Of a stretch of 64,000 bases of DNA, positions 45,124-54,412 are shown piece after piece. A program made the position numbers and the translations under genes. Numbering within the stretch: the first letter of the stretch is position 1; the number at the start of each line of letters is the position of its first letter. Origin of the DNA: Fidelibacterota bacterium (GTDB taxonomy: Bacteria > Fidelibacterota > UBA8477 > JABMPR01); the NCBI GenBank assembly GCA_021734255.1, contig JAIPJM010000005.1, positions 1-64,000 on the forward strand, written 5' to 3'. The notes under the pieces are model-generated. The model saw only the letters and a list, made by a program, of their open reading frames with translations, was not told the DNA's origin and ran no database searches.

Positions 45124-46557
45124 TTATTTGATAGTGTGCAAATGTTTGTTTGAGTCAGCTAAATATTCAGCCAATTCATGACGTGATATCTTCAGGTCTC
45201 CGGCTTCGGGAAGTTCGGGTAAGGAGTAGTAGCTAACCGGGACCATATAGCCTGGAAGTGACCGTCTCACTTCCTCGTTCATCTCACCGGCAGACGGTCC
45301 ATTCTCATCCATCGAGAGGTAGGCGACTGGTCTCATTCCGAATTCAGCATCAGCTTGTGGTAGCACGAGCGCCTGCTGAATCCCTTCCATTTGCATCAGC
45401 GTGGTCTCTATGTATTCGGGTTGAATGTTCTCGCCACCCGATATGAACTGATTATCCATGCGTCCAAGGACCGTCAAGGCGCCATTTACATCCAGATAGC
45501 CCACATCCCCGGAATGGAACCAACCCTCATCATCTCTAAGATCGATTGTCTCTGACCCGTTTCTGTAGCCCAGAGCCAGGGTTTCACCACGGACATGGAT
45601 CTCACCCTCATGTGAGATGATCAGATCTCTACCTGCCAGCAGTCTTCCAGAATGCTTGAGCCCTGTAGCTCTATCTGCCTCTGCGGTTGTACATATTTGT
45701 GAGGCCATTTCTGTGGATCCATAGCTGAGGTGAATGGGGAGATCCTTGCCCAGCGCATCCTGGATCAGAGAATCCGGAATAGCGCTGCCCCCCAGTAGTA
45801 TTGCCTTCACCTGTTTTAAGATATCAATTGCGCCAGGCTCCTGGATCAACCGTTGAAACTGCGTGGCAACCAGGGATATATGAGTGATCTGATGCTTCTC
45901 AATATCAGTTAAATAGGTTTGACGTGAGGATGGGAATACAACTGCTGCGCCAGCAAGGATCGTTCGATAAAGTATCGAGAGTCCCCCTACATGATACAGG
46001 GGCAAGGTGAGCATCCAGCGATCGTCCAGTTCGACTGGAATGTTAAGGTTTGACCCAAACGCACTGGCCATGTGGTTTTGATGACTGTGAACCACGATTT
46101 TAGATTGTGCTGATGAGCCAGAGGTCATCAAAAACGTGGCTGGCAGGTCAGGTTGCCACATCTTTGAGTCAATCGCCACCTGCGTGTGATCGAGATCTGC
46201 GTATTTGAGTGAATCAGATGTCAATCCGCGATCAGAAATGACCAGGCCGGGTTTGAGTGCTTCGATCATGCCTCGTAAAGTGGGTTTTGGAAATCTGGTA
46301 TTCACCGGAAAGGCTATGATACCTGAAATTGAACAAGCCCAGAATAGTTCTATCAAAGGCAGGACTTCTGTCAGATCTAAAACGACAATATCCCCTTTTT
46401 GTAAGCCTCGCTGGCTAAAGAAACCTGCCAGTCCTCGTGCATTCATATAAAGCTGTGAATAACTCACTGGATCCTTATCGGATATTATGCACGCATTGTC
46501 AGGAAAATGCTGACGGGCTTGTAAGAGAGGATGGTGCTGATCAAATGTATTGTTCAT
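45124..46557 (-). CDS. menE: o-Succinylbenzoate--CoA ligase
   Basis: MenE activates OSB with ATP and CoA to OSB-CoA in menaquinone synthesis. The 477-residue ANL-superfamily enzyme has the P-loop TSGSSAQSKIVVHSH and the A5 motif SYGSTEMASQI. It also has GEIHVRGETLALGY, the ATP-ribose D in FHSGDVGYLD and the hinge GRMDNQFISGGENIQP. A C-terminal catalytic lysine lies in GDLKISRHEL. It overlaps menC by 17 bases and lies seventh in the operon. Confidence 0.93.
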   Translation of the reverse strand: MNNTFDQHHPLLQARQHFPDNACIISDKDPVSYSQLYMNARGLAGFFSQRGLQKGDIVVLDLTEVLPLIELFWACSISGIIAFPVNTRFPKPTLRGMIEALKPGLVISDRGLTSDSLKYADLDHTQVAIDSKMWQPDLPATFLMTSGSSAQSKIVVHSHQNHMASAFGSNLNIPVELDDRWMLTLPLYHVGGLSILYRTILAGAAVVFPSSRQTYLTDIEKHQITHISLVATQFQRLIQEPGAIDILKQVKAILLGGSAIPDSLIQDALGKDLPIHLSYGSTEMASQICTTAEADRATGLKHSGRLLAGRDLIISHEGEIHVRGETLALGYRNGSETIDLRDDEGWFHSGDVGYLDVNGALTVLGRMDNQFISGGENIQPEYIETTLMQMEGIQQALVLPQADAEFGMRPVAYLSMDENGPSAGEMNEEVRRSLPGYMVPVSYYSLPELPEAGDLKISRHELAEYLADSNKHLHTIK

Positions 46558-47701
46558 AGATCAACTCACAGTCATCCAGATCCAGATCATTCATCCCGAG
46601 AACCCTAATACTCCGCCTCCCCGAATGCACGGGATCGATACCCGTTGATAAGGTCTTGCTGAATATTGACTCTGTGCCTAAGCCAACAGCGGTTGTATCG
46701 CCACTGATACCAGCTGCGAATTGTGCCAGATTATTGATACCTACATCAGACTCAAAGCTGGAGGAAATGACAGTTAATAATCCTTGCTTCCTGGCCTGTG
46801 AAACGAGCTCTAGGATACGAGGTATGCAAGCCACTAGACTGGGTTTTAAAACCAGGGCTTTTAGTCCTGTGTAGGCGTTAAAGGAAATGCCTGGATCAAT
46901 AATATGATGTAAGGTTTCATCGAATGCAAAGTGCAGACCGCACGCATCAAAAAATATGGGGAGATCTTCCGAATCTATCAAGGGTTCCTCAATGTATTCG
47001 ATATTTGCAGACTCAACAGACTTCCCGAATTCAACGGCAGTTTCCATATCCCAGGATCGATTTGCATCCAGTCGGAGCGTTATCTGTGGCCCGACGGCTG
47101 CTCGAACACGTTGAACACCTATGGCTTCTAACTCGTGATTGATCCGACCAACTTTGATCTTTAGTGTAGAGTATCCTTGCTCGACCAAACGCTGGGATTC
47201 AGGTTCCCAGTCAGCCAGGTCTGTATTGATCAGTGCATTCATTGGTACAGTAGCTGAAGCGTCCTCGAACAGCAGTGAACCCAGATGTAAGTCGTTGGCG
47301 TTTGCCAGGAGGGAGAGCAGGGCTGTCTCAACGCCAAAATTAGCAATGGAGGGTGCATTCATTTCTTCCCAATTCCCACCCCGATTCAGGAATTTTAGCA
47401 GGTCACTTTCAGACCGCATCAATGTTTGGAGTAAATGTGTAGCTTTCGAAACAGAAACTGTAAGTGAATCTTGACTAAAGCCCGGAAGTGGACTGATCTC
47501 TCCCAATCCAATATTTGCTTCGTCTTTGTTCAGGACAACCAGCACACCCTCACGCCTGCTCAGTTGACCATTGATCAGCACCAGGGGCTGCTTTAGCGGG
47601 AGGGAAAATCGGTAAAGGCTGGCTGATCTCAGATCAAGTGGTTTGAGTTTGCCAGTAAATTCTGGTTGTACTCCAAATATTTGATTAATATCAACTTCCA
47701 T
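46541..47701 (-). CDS. menC: o-Succinylbenzoate synthase
   Basis: MenC dehydrates SHCHC to OSB. The 386-residue enolase-superfamily enzyme shows the KxK catalytic pair in TLKIKVGR and metal ligands in LRLDANRSW, YIEEPL and FDETLH. The second-side lysine lies in LKALVLKPSL. It has a longer N-terminus than many MenC proteins. It should not be confused with the second enolase-superfamily gene at 30.9 kb, a dipeptide-epimerase type. It is positioned between menA and menE. Confidence 0.92.
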   Translation of the reverse strand: MEVDINQIFGVQPEFTGKLKPLDLRSASLYRFSLPLKQPLVLINGQLSRREGVLVVLNKDEANIGLGEISPLPGFSQDSLTVSVSKATHLLQTLMRSESDLLKFLNRGGNWEEMNAPSIANFGVETALLSLLANANDLHLGSLLFEDASATVPMNALINTDLADWEPESQRLVEQGYSTLKIKVGRINHELEAIGVQRVRAAVGPQITLRLDANRSWDMETAVEFGKSVESANIEYIEEPLIDSEDLPIFFDACGLHFAFDETLHHIIDPGISFNAYTGLKALVLKPSLVACIPRILELVSQARKQGLLTVISSSFESDVGINNLAQFAAGISGDTTAVGLGTESIFSKTLSTGIDPVHSGRRSIRVLGMNDLDLDDCELIYEQYI

Positions 47702-47715
47702 TGGTATGAGGTTCC

Positions 47716-48600
47716 TTAAACCAACCAGAAGATAATAAATGTGACGGTAAATATTGCCTGTAATTTGGACGTCATTTTGAGAACACTGATCAACTCGATG
47801 GGCTCCACAAATCGATCGGCTTTGCGAATGGGAAGGACGGTCATCAATGCAGTCAAAGCAGTCATTCCAACCACTGCGTGATCGGGTTTAAGGATGATCA
47901 GTGCCAGGGGAGCCAAGGTGGCTGCAAGGACGGCAAGGGCGTATTCGTAAACGCCAAACCCTCTCCCGAATATGGCGATCAAGGTATTTTTGCCTGCTTT
48001 GCGGTCTTCTTCGAAATCTCGCAGGTTATTGATGGCAAGCAGGGCCATAGAGAAGAATCCGGCTGAAAAACCGGCAACGATGGAAGCTGGACTCCAGTCG
48101 CCTGTCTGTACATAGGTGGTAGTTGCACTGGCGATGGGACCAAAGAACAGGAAAGCAGGCAGTTCAGCCAGACCATGATAGGCAAGTGGGAAGGGACCTC
48201 CGGTGTAGATCACACCCAGGAGTAAAGAGAGGAGGCCAATGGTGACGATGGGCATGCCACCCAGATAGACAAGATAAATACCGATGAGGAAAGCCAGGCC
48301 AAAACAAGCAATAAAGCCATTTCTGACAGTCTCGGGTTTGATCAGGCCAGCCTGTGTGACACGCTGAGGACCTATCCTGGTTCCAGAATCTGCTCCCTTT
48401 TTATAGTCGAAATAATCGTTGGCCAGGTTGGTCCCGATCTGGATAAGTATTCCGCCCAGCAGGGCTGAAAGGGCGGCCAACCAGCGAATGCCACCCTCAC
48501 TCCAGGCAATAGTGGTGCCTAGAAGAACAGGAGAGATGGCAACGCCCAGGGTCCAGGGTCTTGCCGCTTGAATCCAGTGCTTGAAGTTGGTGCGTGCCAT
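47716..48600 (-). CDS. menA: 1,4-dihydroxy-2-naphthoate polyprenyltransferase
   Basis: MenA attaches the isoprenoid tail to DHNA at the inner membrane. The 294-residue UbiA-fold protein has eight or nine helices, the first Asp motif NLANDYFDYKKGAD and the second NNLRDFEEDRKAGKNTL. The GPQRVTQAGLI loop is typical for MenA. It lies 5 bp after menB and 14 bp before menC. Confidence 0.94.
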   Translation of the reverse strand: MARTNFKHWIQAARPWTLGVAISPVLLGTTIAWSEGGIRWLAALSALLGGILIQIGTNLANDYFDYKKGADSGTRIGPQRVTQAGLIKPETVRNGFIACFGLAFLIGIYLVYLGGMPIVTIGLLSLLLGVIYTGGPFPLAYHGLAELPAFLFFGPIASATTTYVQTGDWSPASIVAGFSAGFFSMALLAINNLRDFEEDRKAGKNTLIAIFGRGFGVYEYALAVLAATLAPLALIILKPDHAVVGMTALTALMTVLPIRKADRFVEPIELISVLKMTSKLQAIFTVTFIIFWLV

Positions 48601-48605
48601 TAAAA

Positions 48606-49427
48606 TTAGGGGCGCCAGGGATATTTCTTGAAATCAGGCTTCCGTTTTTCGTTGTAGGCATTTCTACCTTCCTGGGCTTCCTCTGACATATAATAGAGCA
48701 GGGTTGCGTTCCCCGCCAGCTCCTGAAGGCCTGTCTGACCATCAACATCAGCATTGAAGGCTGATTTGAGTAGACGGATGGAGAGGGGCGAGTGTTCTAA
48801 GATCTTTTCGGCCCACCTCACGGTTTCTGCTTCCAGATCAGCATAGGGGACAACGGTGTTCACCAGACCCATATCCAGTGCTTCCTGAGCATTATATTGC
48901 TTACACAGATACCAGATCTCTCTCGCTTTCTTCTGCCCGACGATGCGGGCCATATAGCTGGATCCATATCCACCATCAAATGAGCCCACCTTCGGCCCAG
49001 TTTGTCCAAAGATCGCATTGTCTGCGGCAACGGTAAGATCACAGACAAGATGCAGCACATGACCGCCACCAATGGAATATCCGGCTACCATAGCAATGAC
49101 GGGTTTGGGCAGTGTGCGAATCTGACGCTGAAGATCAAGGACATTCAGCCGATGGACGCCCTGACCATCTTTATACCCAGAATCACCGCGGACAGACTGA
49201 TCACCTCCTGAGCAAAAAGCCTTTTCTCCTTCGCCTGTGAGAATGACCACACCGATTGTCTCATCTTCCCGGGCATCCTCAAATGCTTTGGACATTTCCA
49301 TAACCGTCAAAGGACGAAACGCATTGCGCTTCTCAGGTCGATTGATGGTAATTTTTGCTATGCCATTATATTTGTGATAATAAATATCGGTGAATTCGCC
49401 AGCTGATGTCCAGTTGATTGATTGCAC
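48606..49427 (-). CDS. menB: 1,4-dihydroxy-2-naphthoyl-CoA synthase
   Basis: MenB closes the second ring, converting OSB-CoA to DHNA-CoA. The 273-residue crotonase has the MenB-specific pattern [50 protein letters not shown] and [20 protein letters not shown]. The start is GTG at 49427 with a very good AAAGGAG site. It lies one base after menH. Confidence 0.97.
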   Translation of the reverse strand: MQSINWTSAGEFTDIYYHKYNGIAKITINRPEKRNAFRPLTVMEMSKAFEDAREDETIGVVILTGEGEKAFCSGGDQSVRGDSGYKDGQGVHRLNVLDLQRQIRTLPKPVIAMVAGYSIGGGHVLHLVCDLTVAADNAIFGQTGPKVGSFDGGYGSSYMARIVGQKKAREIWYLCKQYNAQEALDMGLVNTVVPYADLEAETVRWAEKILEHSPLSIRLLKSAFNADVDGQTGLQELAGNATLLYYMSEEAQEGRNAYNEKRKPDFKKYPWRP

Positions 49428-49428
49428 G

Positions 49429-50244
49429 TTAATCTCCTTTAAATAATGCTCGCAGAAAATGTCTAATCAGAAGGGCCGTCTCCAAGGGTTTTTCAAGGTG
49501 AGCCGCATGATCACCATTTTCAATCAGCTTGTGTTCACCTTGCGGTAGAAGGGTCATCATATCTGCATTTATCTGACAGTATTTTGAGTCCAGGGATCCA
49601 CTGATGAGCAATACAGGAATGTCCATTTCGGGTAGATACGGCCAGAGTGAGTAAAGGGCTCCATTCCCCAGGATACGCAGGGCAAGCGCCAGTTGATCTG
49701 GATCGTTGTTGGCTCTACTTCTCAATAATTCCTTCAGCAGAGCTTTGTTCTCGTAGATGCTTTGAAACAGGGGGAGCTGATACCAGGTATCCAGGAACGC
49801 TGGTAAGGCAGAGGATCTCATTCGGGCTATCAGAGCTTCATCAGCAGCCAGGCGTTCGGTGCGCTCTGCCACTGTCTTGAGACCAGGAGCGGTAGATATA
49901 CCGACAAGCCCAGGGATATGGCAATGATAGCGCTTTTGAAAATGCAGGGCAAAACGTCCACCCATAGAATAACCAATGGGCACAAAGTTTTTAATCCCAG
50001 CAGCGGATAGTTGGAAAAAAAGGTCATTTGCCAGGGAGGGAAAAGTCTCCTTTTCAGTGATAGTCGAGCGACCATGCCCAGGCAGATCAGCCAGAATATT
50101 GTAGTAATCTCTGAAATGATCATCCACCAGTTCTGACCAATCTGCAGCTGAGCCCATGAAGCCATGAAGCCAGAGCAAGGCAGGCTGATTGGACTGACCT
50201 GAGAAGGTCAGGTGCCAGATGGGATTGTGGATTTTAGTGTTCAC
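49429..50244 (-). CDS. menH: 2-succinyl-6-hydroxy-2,4-cyclohexadiene-1-carboxylate synthase
   Basis: MenH eliminates pyruvate from SEPHCHC to give SHCHC. The 271-residue alpha/beta hydrolase has the HG motif [14 protein letters not shown], nucleophile serine in [12 protein letters not shown], and the late histidine in [11 protein letters not shown]. The start is GTG at 50244, overlapping the end of menD by 11 bases. Its position directly after menD supports this over other alpha/beta hydrolase roles. Confidence 0.92.
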   Translation of the reverse strand: MNTKIHNPIWHLTFSGQSNQPALLWLHGFMGSAADWSELVDDHFRDYYNILADLPGHGRSTITEKETFPSLANDLFFQLSAAGIKNFVPIGYSMGGRFALHFQKRYHCHIPGLVGISTAPGLKTVAERTERLAADEALIARMRSSALPAFLDTWYQLPLFQSIYENKALLKELLRSRANNDPDQLALALRILGNGALYSLWPYLPEMDIPVLLISGSLDSKYCQINADMMTLLPQGEHKLIENGDHAAHLEKPLETALLIRHFLRALFKGD

Positions 50245-51934
50245 GGATAAGCTTGAAGATGTCTTTGTGCAGCTGATGGTTTTCGTATCGATCCGTTGTT
50301 ATCTCAATGAGTGTAGATTGCCCGTTCTGCAGTGTCTCTTTAAAATTAGATTTAAACTCACTCAAATTTTGTGGATGTGAATAAGCCAAACCAAACATGT
50401 CGGCACCCTGTTTGAAGGAAAGTGAGTGCGGGGTGCCAAAATATTCATCGAACACATCCCGCTCCCCAGTAATTGGCAGAAAATTAAAGATGCCGCCCCC
50501 ATGATTATTGATCACAATAAAAATTATCTGTTCTGAAAGTGGTTTGCACAAGGCCAGGGAGTTCAGGTCATGCAAGGCAGCCAGATCGCCTATGATCGCT
50601 GTTATGGGTCCTCCTGATCCTTTGGCAATCCCTGTCGTGGTTGCAAAGAGCCCATCAATACCACTGGCTCCCCGGTTGGCGTATACCTGACCCTCGTAAA
50701 CCCCTACTTTTGCAAACATTTCCATATCGCGAATGGGCATGCTGTTCGCCAGGAACAGTCTATGGTGCTTTGGTAGAGCCCTTGAGATGAAGTGGTGAAT
50801 GGCCGGTTCACTGAGATCATCAGAGTTCTGAAAATATGTCTCGATGGTGGCTCTGATCGAGTGATTGATGATCCTCCAGCGCTCCAACCAGTCAGCTTCT
50901 GATCTGTCTCTGACATCCAACTGATCCAGAAGGTTGCTTATGTCACCTTCGATATTGAGATCCAGCTTATGATTCGGATCGATAATTTCGGGGCTGGCTT
51001 TGACCGAGATCTGAAATACGGCCTCGTCATCCAGATAAGTCAGGAGCCGTTTGGAGGTAAATGCCCCACCAAATTGGAGTACAAGTTCAGGCTTTTCTAC
51101 CTTAGGTCCAGTTTTAAGCAGCGCCAGGTCGAAATAATTTATAATACTGGGATGATCCTTGAAACGTAAACTGCACTGAACATCTGGCAGGACTGGCCAA
51201 TTGAGTTGTTCTGCCAGGGCCAGGATCCCTATCTGGTCCTTCGGCAAAACATGGCGTCCCAGAACGATCAACCCGGTGGCAGCATCATTTATGCTGGACT
51301 GCAGGGATTGCATATGTTGCTCAGGAATAGGTGCCTGGCGCTCCTGCATCGCTGATTCAGATCTCTGGGGGATAGTATCATTCAATTGCTGGTCTGATCC
51401 CAAAAATGGTTCTCTGAATTGACAGTTCAGGTGAGCAGGTCCAGGATAATCCTCAACCGCGCAGGACCACATGGACTCTAGGAGCGCATTGAGGTGATCA
51501 GAATCGATACCCTGGTCTGGTGGATCTAGGTTAGCATACCACCTCGGGTATGAACCGTAGATATTTTCCTGATAGATCGCCTGATTGGCTCCCACACCGA
51601 TCAATTCAGGTGGTCGATCGGCACTGAGAATAAATAAGGGCACGTTATCCATGGCTGCCTCTATAATGGCAGGAAAATAGTTGGCAACAGCGGTACCGGA
51701 TGTGCAAACCAAAACGCTTGGACTTTTTGAGCCTTTTGCCAGTCCCAGGGCATGAAAGGCCGCGCCACGTTCATCGAAGTGGATCGTTTGCTTTGCCCGA
51801 TCATTGCGGGCCACAGCCACTGTCAGTGGTGTAGAGCGCGAGCCAGGGGAGATCACAAAATGCTCAACCCCCAGGTCGATGAGTTTTTCGATGATATACT
51901 GACTGGCATTAAGGTTATTGCTGATCCTGGACAT
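50234..51934 (-). CDS. menD: SEPHCHC synthase
   Basis: MenD is a thiamine-diphosphate enzyme joining isochorismate and 2-oxoglutarate. The N-terminal FVISPGSRSTPLTVAVARN, the VCTSGTAVANYFPA segment and the ThDP-binding GDLAALHDLN...NNHGGGIFNFLP are all visible. I use the ATG at 51934, giving about 566 residues. A TTG three codons earlier (51943) is also in frame, and neither has a clear ribosome-binding site. It is second in the operon, 93 bp after menF. Confidence 0.95.
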   Translation of the reverse strand: MSRISNNLNASQYIIEKLIDLGVEHFVISPGSRSTPLTVAVARNDRAKQTIHFDERGAAFHALGLAKGSKSPSVLVCTSGTAVANYFPAIIEAAMDNVPLFILSADRPPELIGVGANQAIYQENIYGSYPRWYANLDPPDQGIDSDHLNALLESMWSCAVEDYPGPAHLNCQFREPFLGSDQQLNDTIPQRSESAMQERQAPIPEQHMQSLQSSINDAATGLIVLGRHVLPKDQIGILALAEQLNWPVLPDVQCSLRFKDHPSIINYFDLALLKTGPKVEKPELVLQFGGAFTSKRLLTYLDDEAVFQISVKASPEIIDPNHKLDLNIEGDISNLLDQLDVRDRSEADWLERWRIINHSIRATIETYFQNSDDLSEPAIHHFISRALPKHHRLFLANSMPIRDMEMFAKVGVYEGQVYANRGASGIDGLFATTTGIAKGSGGPITAIIGDLAALHDLNSLALCKPLSEQIIFIVINNHGGGIFNFLPITGERDVFDEYFGTPHSLSFKQGADMFGLAYSHPQNLSEFKSNFKETLQNGQSTLIEITTDRYENHQLHKDIFKLIREH

Positions 51935-52027
51935 TACATTCAATCTAAATCATGGTGTGTTATGCAGCAACTCCCATCCATGATTGAGCCAGGGTATTCT
52001 AAGCAGAGATAAAAAGGGTGAAATAGC

Positions 52028-53395
52028 TTAGAGATCAAGCGCCTTCAGGAATTTGCTGATCTTGTCCTCGATCTCCTGCCACTCTTCATCAGGATCTGAG
52101 CCTTTGACGATGCCAGCACCGGAATAAAGACTGACCTGTTCTTTTTCAATGAGTGCTGATCGGATCGCTACGACAAATTCAGTGTGGTCTGTACCCACAA
52201 AACCAACGGGTGCAGCATACCAACCCCGGTTGAAGGGTTCTAATCGATCAATAGCATCCAGAGCGATGTCAGTGGGAAATCCTCCCATGGCTGGAGTAGG
52301 GTGAAGATCTTTTATCAGGTCGGCGTCACTTGTGGTATCATCCAGCTCTGCGACGAAGTGTTTGCAGAGATGTTGGACATGGCTGAGTTTGGTGATCTGA
52401 ACCCGATCATCTACACTAACTGTGTCGCAATGCATCTCCAGGACCTTGGCGATCATATCCACAACAATTGCATGCTCCCGAAGTTCCTTATCAGAGCTCA
52501 GGAGTGCTTTTGAATAGCGATTATCATCTCTGGTTGTCAACCCTCTGGGACGAGTCCCGGCAATGGCTTCCGTATGTATGGTACGCCCCTGCCGTCTGAA
52601 CAAACGTTCGGGAGTGGCCCCAAGAAAAGCATGAGAAGGGTCTGGCTGAAAATAAAAGTTAAAGGTTTCCTCTGACATTCGACGAAGACGCAGTAAGTAG
52701 GCAGTGGGATCGACAGGATCATTGAAGGTCAAAATGGCTTTTCTGGCTAAAACAACCTTTTCATACTGACCTGCTTCCATCTCATCAAGTGCCGTGAGGA
52801 CTGATTGCCTCCAGGCATCCTGGTCAGGAACATCCCTGCGATGAAGAATGGCTCGCTCTTCCCAGTCACTTAGAGTGATATCGAACTGTATGTCGTCCAG
52901 CCCTTTAATAAGTTCATCCACATCCTGCTCACCATCTTGATCCACGTAGTGATTGCTGACGAGGTATGTCCCTGCAGCTGACCTGTGGAGTTCGAAACGG
53001 GGAATAATGAATCGGAACGCACCAAAGGTTTGCCAGCCTTCGGTCGGCGGTTCCGCTGCATTAAATTGGAAGCCGCCATAGTATCGCAGGTCTGGATGGT
53101 CTGGATTCAATAGATCATGGAGGGAGTCGAACAGCTGGCGCAGATCAGGTACTGATTGACCTGAGATCTCATGTGCGATCCCGATCCCAGCCATTTTGAA
53201 TTCCTGGTTGCGGTTTGCCCAATAGGTTTTGATGGGTGAGGTCTGGCAGGCCAGCCATTCCATCGCTGCCACATCCTCGATCTCTACTTTGCAGCGGACA
53301 ATACGATGGTTTCCGTTACTAACAAGATTGTGGCAAGTCTCCCGTAGTTGGGCGGCGAGACGTTCCTTGGCGGTTGACTGAGCTATGGGATTCAT
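52028..53395 (-). CDS. menF: Isochorismate synthase
   Basis: MenF converts chorismate to isochorismate, the entry step of the pathway. The 455-residue chorismate-binding enzyme has MEAGQYEKVVLARKA, ATPERLFRRQGRTIHTEAIAG, HLCKHFVAEL and the C-terminal LYSGAGIVKGSDPDEEWQEI. It is the first gene of the eight-gene minus-strand men operon, so the promoter should lie between it and the divergent NlpC/P60 gene at 53612. Confidence 0.94.
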   Translation of the reverse strand: MNPIAQSTAKERLAAQLRETCHNLVSNGNHRIVRCKVEIEDVAAMEWLACQTSPIKTYWANRNQEFKMAGIGIAHEISGQSVPDLRQLFDSLHDLLNPDHPDLRYYGGFQFNAAEPPTEGWQTFGAFRFIIPRFELHRSAAGTYLVSNHYVDQDGEQDVDELIKGLDDIQFDITLSDWEERAILHRRDVPDQDAWRQSVLTALDEMEAGQYEKVVLARKAILTFNDPVDPTAYLLRLRRMSEETFNFYFQPDPSHAFLGATPERLFRRQGRTIHTEAIAGTRPRGLTTRDDNRYSKALLSSDKELREHAIVVDMIAKVLEMHCDTVSVDDRVQITKLSHVQHLCKHFVAELDDTTSDADLIKDLHPTPAMGGFPTDIALDAIDRLEPFNRGWYAAPVGFVGTDHTEFVVAIRSALIEKEQVSLYSGAGIVKGSDPDEEWQEIEDKISKFLKALDL

Positions 53396-53484
53396 TCAGA
53401 CCAAAATCTGTATCAGCGGGTTGGGTTTGTTTCCGAAGGAGAAATGCAGAAAGATTCATCGGTCATACCCACTATTTACTGTAA

Positions 53485-53541
53485 AGCCCTAACTGTGGCA
53501 ATCAATTTTTTTGTAAGGCTGCCGATCCCGGTGTTAGGGCT
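53485..53541. promoter_or_regulatory. Inverted repeat between divergent menF and the NlpC/P60 gene
   Basis: AGCCCTAAC (53485-53493) and GTTAGGGCT (53533-53541) are exact 9-bp complements separated by 39 bases that include a run of seven T. It lies in the 216-bp divergent promoter region about 90 bp from the menF start. It may be an operator, or half-sites for a looping regulator. Function is inferred only from position. Confidence 0.4.
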
Positions 53542-53611
53542 ATTGAGCAACTCTTGTTTCACTCCCGGCGAAGATTAAATTCAGCCTCGCAATGGAGGAA
53601 GGACAACAAAT

Positions 53612-54397
53612 TTGAAATTACTCACCAATATAAGCATCGCGAACGTCTACCGGGATTCTACCTTCGGTTCTGAGACTATTTCCCAATCCTACATGGGCGA
53701 GCAATTGGAGGTGCTGGAACAAAAGGATAGCTGGTTCCTGGTCCTGCTGGAAGATGGGTATAAAGGCTGGATACCATCCTCCTTTGTCGTCGAAAAACCT
53801 GAGCACTGGGATGATCATGAATTCTACGCTACGCAGAGCCACGTTTCGAAGATCTATGAAAGTCCAGATCAACTAGCCCCGACCTTTCGCGATGTTACGA
53901 TACTTTCCAAACTTCCTGCAACATCTCGGGAAGCGGGGTGGATTCAAGTTTTATTACCAGATGGTCTTAGCGGGTGGATCCCAGATAATCCCCGTTACGA
54001 ACCTTCATCGCTTGATGTTGAGAATCTGCTGGAAATTGCCCACTCCTTCCTGGGCATTCAATATTTCTGGGGTGCGAAATCCCCTAAGGGCTTTGATTGC
54101 TCTGGGTTCGTCCAAACCTGCTTTAAACTTCAGGGCTTACAACTCCCTCGCGATGCCTACCTACAGGCAGAGGTGGGTGAGCAGGTCAGCAGTGACTTTC
54201 AGGACTGGCAAGCTGGAGATCTTATTTATTTTTCCGAACGGACAGAAAAGATAAGCCATGTGGCGATCGCCCTGGAGGATGGGAAATTCATACATGCTTC
54301 TGGTTTTGTCAGGATCAATAGTATGAACCCTGAGCATGGTGAGTTATATACAGCCAAATATTCGAAGATTTATACAAAAACAATGCGCGTGTTATAG
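53612..54397 (+). CDS. NlpC/P60 peptidase with two SH3b domains, YkfC-like
   Basis: The 261-residue protein has two SH3b-like segments (about 8-60 and 70-128, each ending GWIP) and an NlpC/P60 peptidase. The catalytic residues are C163 (FDCSGFVQ), H216 (SHVAIAL) and H228 (FIHASG). No signal peptide is visible, so it probably works in the cytoplasm like YkfC, which releases L-Ala-D-Glu from imported murein peptides. That would be substrate for the epimerase at 30.9 kb. The start is TTG at 53612 with GAAGGA about 9 bases upstream; the upstream ATG at 53592 runs into a stop. Confidence 0.9.
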   Translation: MKLLTNISIANVYRDSTFGSETISQSYMGEQLEVLEQKDSWFLVLLEDGYKGWIPSSFVVEKPEHWDDHEFYATQSHVSKIYESPDQLAPTFRDVTILSKLPATSREAGWIQVLLPDGLSGWIPDNPRYEPSSLDVENLLEIAHSFLGIQYFWGAKSPKGFDCSGFVQTCFKLQGLQLPRDAYLQAEVGEQVSSDFQDWQAGDLIYFSERTEKISHVAIALEDGKFIHASGFVRINSMNPEHGELYTAKYSKIYTKTMRVL

Positions 54398-54412
54398 AAA
54401 GAATCCAAATAC

